Source: Gordonia lacunae (lineage in GTDB: Bacteria; Actinomycetota; Actinomycetes; Mycobacteriales; Mycobacteriaceae). From it: DNA of 64,000 nt. Of this stretch, positions 59,551 to 64,000 are shown piece after piece (the stretch's first letter is position 1; every line of letters begins with the position of its first letter). The notes beneath the pieces are model-generated. The model ran no database searches. It was given only the letters and a program-made list of their open reading frames with translations, and was not told the origin of the DNA. The translations under genes and the position numbers were made by a program. Location: contig NZ_NGFO01000004.1 of NCBI RefSeq assembly GCF_002149015.1, positions 186,001 through 250,000 of the forward strand. Reading direction: 5' to 3'.

Positions 59551-59925
59551 ATGACCACAACCGACTCCGCCACAAGCGAGCAGGGCGCCGCGCACCCCTA
59601 CAGTCCCGCGTACGCCGTCGCCGGCTTCGGCTTCGTCTCCGGCGCACTGTCCGTGGACGAGGAGGGCGTGGCCGTGTCGGGCGTCGACGCCGCGCTCGAC
59701 GCGGCGATGGCCCGCCTCGGCGAGCGCCTTGCCACGATCGACATGACCTTGGCCGACGTCGTCAAGACCACCTACTTCGTCACCGACGTCTCCCTGCGCG
59801 ACGCCGCGAACCGTCACTACGAGACCGTCTTCGACGCACCGCGCCCGGCCCGGTCGTTCGTCGAGGTGGCCGCGCTGCCCTACGGCGCGACCGTCGAGAT
59901 CGAGGCGATCGCCCACGCGTCCTGA
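59551..59925 (+). CDS. RidA family (enamine/imine or aminomuconate) deaminase
   Basis: 124 residues. PYSPAYAVAGFGFVSGALSVDEEG and the C-terminal signature RPARSFVEVAALPYGATVEIEAIA with the catalytic Arg are typical of RidA trimers. General RidA clears reactive enamines, but specialised members such as AmnD hydrolyse 2-aminomuconate. The operon position after an ALDH favours a pathway-specific deaminase. The ATG at 59551 has AAAGGA ~10 nt upstream; 47 bp after the ALDH stop. Confidence 0.85.
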   Translation: MTTTDSATSEQGAAHPYSPAYAVAGFGFVSGALSVDEEGVAVSGVDAALDAAMARLGERLATIDMTLADVVKTTYFVTDVSLRDAANRHYETVFDAPRPARSFVEVAALPYGATVEIEAIAHAS

Positions 59926-59984
59926 CCCCCCGGACGACTTCCGTACTCCCAACCCCACCCGCAACGCCGAGAGGAATCACCACC

Positions 59985-60503
59985 ATGACCGCACCAGCGA
60001 AGACCACCGCCGACCTCGAGCAACAGATCGACTCCTGCATCGCCAGCCGCGAGACCCGGCACGAGGACTGGGACACACTGGGTTTCCAGGCCGCCGCCGG
60101 CGGTGACCGCTTCAAGCGCGCCCAGATCCGCTACATCGGTTCGGGTGCCACCGGCAACCACGAGAACGACAGCCGTACCCTGCCGTCGGACCACTTCACC
60201 TTCTCCAACATGCGCCTGCCCGCCGGCGCCGTCGGACCCGAGCACACCCACCACGACGTCGAAGAGGTGTTCTTCGTCCTCGAAGGCGAGCTCGAGGTCG
60301 CCGTCCACGATGTGGCGGACGGCACCAAGAAGGCGGTCCGTCGCCTCGGCTACCGCGACCTCATCCGCGTCCCCGCCGGCGTCCCCCGCAGCCTCGCCAA
60401 CGTCGGCGACACCGACGCGCTGTTCTGCGTGATCATCGGCGCCGAGAAGCCGCAGCTGCCCACCTACCCCCCGAGCTCGGAGATGTTCGGCGTCACTCGC
60501 TGA
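59985..60503 (+). CDS. Cupin-domain protein
   Basis: 172 residues, single cupin. GAVGPEHTHHDVEEVFFVLEGELEVAVHD supplies the metal ligands (His, His, Glu) of motif 1, and YRDLIRVPAGVPRSLANVGDTDALFCVII is motif 2, in which the usual last His is replaced by an Arg-Ser-Leu stretch, leaving an incomplete site. It could be a ring-cleavage or decarboxylating cupin, or a structural/sensory one. The sequence does not obviously match 3-hydroxyanthranilate dioxygenase. GAGAGGAA precedes the ATG. It lies between RidA and reductase genes. Confidence 0.8.
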   Translation: MTAPAKTTADLEQQIDSCIASRETRHEDWDTLGFQAAAGGDRFKRAQIRYIGSGATGNHENDSRTLPSDHFTFSNMRLPAGAVGPEHTHHDVEEVFFVLEGELEVAVHDVADGTKKAVRRLGYRDLIRVPAGVPRSLANVGDTDALFCVIIGAEKPQLPTYPPSSEMFGVTR

Positions 60504-60541
60504 ACCTCCGCCCGCCCGACCGAACCCGAGAGGTGTCCACC

Positions 60542-61495
60542 ATGTCCGCAGACACGGCGAGAGTCCTTCGCGTGCACCAGAAGACCTGGGAGGCCGACGG
60601 TGTCACGAGCATCACCCTCGTGGACCCGTCCGGTGCCGAACTCCCGGGCTGGGAACCGGGGTCGCATGTCGCGCTTCGTCTGCCGGACGGACTCGTTCGG
60701 GAGTACTCCCTGTGCTCGGCGCCGGAGGACTCGTCACGGTGGACCGTGGCCGTCCTCCGGGCCGAGAAGTCCCGGGGCGGAAGCAGCTACGTGCACGATC
60801 GGCTGTCCATCGGTGCCGAGATCGAGGTCGACGGTCCCCGCAACGCCTTCTCGATCGACTCAGATGCCGCGCACCACATCCTGATCGCCGGCGGCGTCGG
60901 CATCACCCCCATCGTCGCGATGATGCGTCGGCTGGAGTCCGAGGGCCGCTCGTGGCACATGCTCTACGCGGGTCGCTCGCGACCGTCGATGGCCTTCGTC
61001 GACGAGGTGTCCGCGCACTCGGCATCGGCCATCGTCCACGCCGACGACGAGCGCGGCGGGCTGCCCGATCTGCGAGCCCTGTTCGCGGGCGCGCCTGCCG
61101 GGTCGGTGGCGTACTGCTGCGGGCCGGCCGCCCTCCTCGACGCCGTCGCCGAGGTCCTGCCCCCGGAGATCCCCCTGCGCAGCGAACGTTTCGCCGCGCC
61201 GGTCGTCCAGGTGGACTCCGACGGCGACACGGCCTTCGACGTCGTCCTCGACCGGACCGGACAACGGATTCCGGTACCCGCCGACGTCTCCGTACTCGAC
61301 GCGCTCGCCGACGCCGGGGTGGATGTCCCCAGCTCCTGCACCGAAGGCATCTGCGGCACCTGTGAGGTCGGGGTCGTCAAGGGCGACCTCGACCACCGCG
61401 ACTTCGTCCTCACCGAAACCGAACACGCGAGCGGCCACACGATGCTCCCGTGCGTCTCCCGTTGCCGCTCAGCCGAACTCGTACTCGACCTCTAG
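60542..61495 (+). CDS. PDR/VanB-type flavin-NAD(P)H reductase with C-terminal [2Fe-2S] ferredoxin
   Basis: 317 residues. FMN/FAD domain with VREYSLCSAPED, NAD(P) domain with HILIAGGVGITPIVAMM and VAYCCGPAALLDAV, then a plant-type ferredoxin with CTEGICGTCEVGVVKG...MLPCVSR (C-x4-C-x2-C...C). Phthalate dioxygenase reductases of this plan feed electrons to Rieske oxygenases or demethylases. No oxygenase is visible in the window, so the partner should lie downstream of 64000 or elsewhere. The ATG at 60542 has GAGAGG at the right distance; GTG 60533 would sit too close to it. Confidence 0.92.
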   Translation: MSADTARVLRVHQKTWEADGVTSITLVDPSGAELPGWEPGSHVALRLPDGLVREYSLCSAPEDSSRWTVAVLRAEKSRGGSSYVHDRLSIGAEIEVDGPRNAFSIDSDAAHHILIAGGVGITPIVAMMRRLESEGRSWHMLYAGRSRPSMAFVDEVSAHSASAIVHADDERGGLPDLRALFAGAPAGSVAYCCGPAALLDAVAEVLPPEIPLRSERFAAPVVQVDSDGDTAFDVVLDRTGQRIPVPADVSVLDALADAGVDVPSSCTEGICGTCEVGVVKGDLDHRDFVLTETEHASGHTMLPCVSRCRSAELVLDL

Positions 61496-61504
61496 GGGAA
61501 TCCC

Positions 61505-62503
61505 GTGCTCTACTCCCAGCTTCCCGTTCTCACCGACCAGCCGGTGTGCCGTCTGCGCAGCCTGCGGTCGGTCACGCTGAGCGTGCCCGATCCCCTGGCC
61601 TCGCGGGATTTCTATCACGAGGTGTGGGGGTTGAGCACGGTCGACGAGGACGGTGATCGGTTCTGGCTCCGCGCCACGGGCACCGAACACCACGTCCTGG
61701 ACCTCTGCCGCGGCGACTCGAACGCCCTGGGCGGCTTCAGCTTCGCGCTCGGAACACCGCGGGAGGTCGACGACGCCGCCCGCGCACTCGAACGGATCGG
61801 GGTGCCGCTCCTCCGCGAACCCGGGCCGCTCGGCGACGCCGGCGGCGGTTACGGTCTGGCACTCGTCGACCCGGAGGGGCGCACTGTCGAACTGTCGGCG
61901 GACGTCCACGCCGTGTCGTCGCAGGAGCCGGCGGGGCGTCGTGCCATTCCGCGCAAGATCGCCCACGTCGTGCTGAACACCACCGACATCGAGCGGATCA
62001 CGGCGTTCTACACCCAGGTCCTGGGAATGCGGGTGTCGGACTGGTCAGAACGCCAGATGTCGTTCCTGCGATGCAATTCCGAACACCACGTGATCGCGCT
62101 GAACCAGGCGGCCTGGCCCGCGCTGAACCACGTCGCCTACGAGATGACCTCGATCGACCATTTCATGCGCGGCATCGGCAACCTGCGCTCCCACGGGATC
62201 TCGCCGCAGTGGGGGCCGGGCCGGCACGGCCCCGGCGACAACACCTTCTCCTACTTCACCGATCCGGCGGGTCTGGTCTGCGAGTACACCTCCGAGGTCG
62301 CACAGATCGACGAGGACGCCTGGCTGTGCCGAACCTGGCGCCGCACACCCGAACTGTCCGATCAGTGGGGAACCGCGGGCCCGCCGACGACCGCGGTCCG
62401 CTCGGCGATGGCGGGCATCCCCGACCACGGTGCGAGCTCCCTGGTGACACCGCGCGACCCCGACTACTTCATCGCCCTTCCCGAGCCGGTGGGTGCCGCA
62501 TGA
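61505..62503 (+). CDS. Two-domain VOC (extradiol, type I) dioxygenase
   Basis: 332 residues from GTG with AGGGGAA upstream. Two vicinal-oxygen-chelate modules lie at ~15-135 and ~150-275. The second carries the Fe(II) ligands: His in RKIAHVVLNTTDI, His in ALNHVAYEMTSID, and Glu in LVCEYTSEV, with the active-site HGPGDN loop typical of BphC/HpcB-type enzymes. The N-terminal module lacks the ligands, as usual. It cleaves a catechol-like ring next to the diol. A C-terminal 50-residue tail is extra. The stop overlaps the hydrolase start by ATGA. Confidence 0.9.
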   Translation: MLYSQLPVLTDQPVCRLRSLRSVTLSVPDPLASRDFYHEVWGLSTVDEDGDRFWLRATGTEHHVLDLCRGDSNALGGFSFALGTPREVDDAARALERIGVPLLREPGPLGDAGGGYGLALVDPEGRTVELSADVHAVSSQEPAGRRAIPRKIAHVVLNTTDIERITAFYTQVLGMRVSDWSERQMSFLRCNSEHHVIALNQAAWPALNHVAYEMTSIDHFMRGIGNLRSHGISPQWGPGRHGPGDNTFSYFTDPAGLVCEYTSEVAQIDEDAWLCRTWRRTPELSDQWGTAGPPTTAVRSAMAGIPDHGASSLVTPRDPDYFIALPEPVGAA

Positions 62504-63294
62504 CCACCGCCACAACGGTTCTCGACCGCATCCACGTCGAGGAGCACCCGGCCGTCCGCCGTGGTGACCACGACGTCGTACTTCTTCACGGCATCGGCGG
62601 ACGCGCCTCATCGTGCGGGCCCCTCGCCACGCGACTGGCCGCCGCCGGACTGCACAGCTGGTGCCCGGACGCGCCCGGCTATGGACGATCTCTGGATCCC
62701 CACCCGGGTCTCGACCTGGTGGACGAGATCACAGAGCTGGTGGAGGCGGTCTCCCCTGACCGGCCGGTGGTTCTGCTCGGCACGTCGTGGGGCGGGGTGA
62801 TCGCGATGTCCCTCGCACTACGACGCCCCGATCTCGTCGCGGCGCTCATCGTCGCCGACAGCACCCGGGGCTCGGGCACCTCACCGGAGCGGGCCGCCGC
62901 GATGCGCTCGCGCGCTGGCGTTCTCGCCACACGTGGTCCCGCCGCGGTGGCCGCCGAACGGGCCGCGGCCCTCACCGCCCCGGACGCCGACCCCTCGGTC
63001 ACCGCCGAGGTCCGACGCACCATGTCCGCCGTACGTCTGCCCGGCTTCGCGGTCGCGGCGGAGTTCATGGCCACCACCGACCTCGACGCCGCCCTGTCGT
63101 CCATCGCCGCACCCACCCTCGTCCTCGTCGGCGAGCACGACACCATCACCGGAGTCGACGAGTCGCGCCTCCTGGCCGAACGCATCCCCGGTGCCGGCTT
63201 CCGGATCGTCCCCGACGCCGGGCATGTCGCCATCCAGGAGCACCCCGGTGCGGTCGCCGACCACGTCCTGGATTTCCTCGGGAACCTGCCGTGA
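62500..63294 (+). CDS. Alpha/beta hydrolase, probable ring-cleavage-product hydrolase
   Basis: 264 residues. VVLLHGIGGRASSCGPLATRL (oxyanion), PDAPGYGRSL, nucleophile LLGTSWGGVIAMSL (Ser ~96), Asp in VLVGEHDTITG and His in PDAGHVAIQEHP. Directly after an extradiol dioxygenase it should hydrolyse the ring-opened product (C-C or ester bond). It is shorter and less BphD-like than the KstR-controlled hydrolase upstream. 4-bp overlaps on both sides. Confidence 0.87.
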   Translation: MTTATTVLDRIHVEEHPAVRRGDHDVVLLHGIGGRASSCGPLATRLAAAGLHSWCPDAPGYGRSLDPHPGLDLVDEITELVEAVSPDRPVVLLGTSWGGVIAMSLALRRPDLVAALIVADSTRGSGTSPERAAAMRSRAGVLATRGPAAVAAERAAALTAPDADPSVTAEVRRTMSAVRLPGFAVAAEFMATTDLDAALSSIAAPTLVLVGEHDTITGVDESRLLAERIPGAGFRIVPDAGHVAIQEHPGAVADHVLDFLGNLP

Positions 63295-64000
63295 CCGCCG
63301 GGACGGTTGTCGTGACCGGTGGCGGGCGCGGTCTCGGCAGAGCCATCGCCGAACGGCTCGGCCGCGACGGCCACCGGCTCGTGATCGCCGAACGGGACCC
63401 CGAGACCGCCGGTCGCGCGGAAGCCGCACTTCGCGAAAGCGGCCACGACGCGCTGGCGTTCGTCACCGACATCGCCGACGTCGACTCCGTCCGTGCCCTC
63501 GCACATCGCCTCGATGCCGATGGTGATCAGGTCGTGGGGCTGGTCAACAACGCCGCCATCGCCGACGGTGTCGGCGGTGCGACGTTCTTCGAGCTGGCCG
63601 ACGACGAGTTCGGCCGGCTCACCGACGTCAATGTCCGCGGCACCTGGTCGGTCACGAAGTACCTGTGGCCGTTGCTGTCCCGATCACGCGGCGCCGTGGT
63701 GAACATCGCCTCCGACGTCGCCATGTACGGGTCGCCGCGGCTGGTGCACTATGTGTCGTCCAAGGCCGCGGTCATCGGGATGACGCGCTCGATGGCCCGC
63801 GACGCCGGCCCACACGGTGTCCGCGTCAATGCCGTTGCGCCCGGACTGATCCGGGTCGAGGCCACCGAAGGTGTCCCCGATGATCGATATCGGACCTACG
63901 CCGCCGGACGCGCACTCGACCGCGAACAGACCCCGCAGGACGTCGCCGGGGTGGTCCGCTTCCTGTTGTCCGAAGACGCCGCCTTCGTCACCGGTCAGAC
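63291..64000 (+). CDS. Short-chain dehydrogenase/reductase (3' end outside window)
   Basis: 236 residues visible from GTG 63291 (GTGA overlap with the hydrolase); no stop before the window end. NAD(P) motif VVVTGGGRGLGRAIAERL, NNAAIAD, the catalytic Ser in NIASDVAMYGS, YVSSK (Tyr-x3-Lys) and the RVNAVAPGLIRVE strand show a complete classical SDR core. About 15 residues remain to be expected. It may act on a cis-diol, hydroxyacyl or hydroxy-keto intermediate of the same pathway. The operon likely continues. Confidence 0.92.
   Translation, partial: MTAGTVVVTGGGRGLGRAIAERLGRDGHRLVIAERDPETAGRAEAALRESGHDALAFVTDIADVDSVRALAHRLDADGDQVVGLVNNAAIADGVGGATFFELADDEFGRLTDVNVRGTWSVTKYLWPLLSRSRGAVVNIASDVAMYGSPRLVHYVSSKAAVIGMTRSMARDAGPHGVRVNAVAPGLIRVEATEGVPDDRYRTYAAGRALDREQTPQDVAGVVRFLLSEDAAFVTGQ

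Noticed and set aside
59985..60503. 3-hydroxyanthranilate 3,4-dioxygenase
   Set aside because: It is a cupin of similar length, but the second-motif His is missing and the rest of the sequence does not follow that family.
1..64000. tRNA, rRNA, riboswitch or attachment-site signals
   Set aside because: Intergenic regions were read on both strands; no cloverleaf, conserved riboswitch core or tRNA-end direct repeat was recognised.

Overview
The window is a chromosomal segment of a high-GC, mycolic-acid-producing actinobacterium (order Mycobacteriales). The gene set suggests Gordonia or a close relative; this is inferred from content, not proven. Supporting evidence is the AftD arabinosyltransferase, MmpL3 and a dense block of envelope genes in the order recalled for the M. 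tuberculosis Rv0198c-Rv0236c region, a KstR-type operator, GTP-dependent PEP carboxykinase, and many leaderless genes with a TANNNT -10 box 6-9 nt before the start codon. No rRNA, tRNA, CRISPR array, prophage or intact insertion sequence was seen.

Positions 1-32.4 kb are the conserved envelope block: the aftD end; a TmaT-like acyltransferase diverging from a PgfA-like DUF3068 protein; an SRPBCC protein; a polysaccharide flippase; a CitE-like lyase; a large membrane protein (Rv0226c type); a GT4 glycosyltransferase diverging from an MtrP-like methyltransferase; an MmpS-like protein; an FtsX-type ABC exporter; an exported phytase/esterase-like protein; pckG; a three-gene operon with two degenerate P-loop proteins; trmB-NYN-mmpL3; an MFS aromatic-acid permease; an AI-2E protein in one operon with a MacS-type two-component system; and a YbhN-type protein followed by DUF3054. 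Several of these products act, or are inferred to act, in trehalose monomycolate modification and export.

Positions 32.4-50.9 kb are mixed. There is a lipoprotein resembling a penicillin-binding protein that has lost its catalytic residues, a pirin, and a GntR regulator next to a tightly overlapping five-gene operon that should take up and mineralise cyanuric acid/biuret (permease, ring-opening amidohydrolase, biuret hydrolase, an unassigned alpha/beta hydrolase, allophanate hydrolase). Then come a FadR-type regulator with a fatty-acid-hydroxylase-like protein, a PPOX protein, an LpdA-like flavoprotein, a degraded intergenic stretch (DUF222-like remnant plus 45-bp tandem repeats), a Zmp1-type metallopeptidase coupled to a small potassium channel, an NDMA-dependent alcohol dehydrogenase and an R2-like ligand-binding oxidase.

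Positions 50.9-64 kb are accessory and catabolic: a complete five-gene peptide/nickel-type ABC importer diverging from an ArsR regulator, a KstR-box-controlled meta-cleavage-product-hydrolase-like gene, a MarR regulator, and a seven-gene operon that continues past the window end (aldehyde dehydrogenase, RidA, cupin, Fe-S flavin reductase, extradiol-type VOC dioxygenase, alpha/beta hydrolase, SDR). It is preceded by two copies of a palindromic operator and looks like an aromatic ring-cleavage pathway of unknown substrate.
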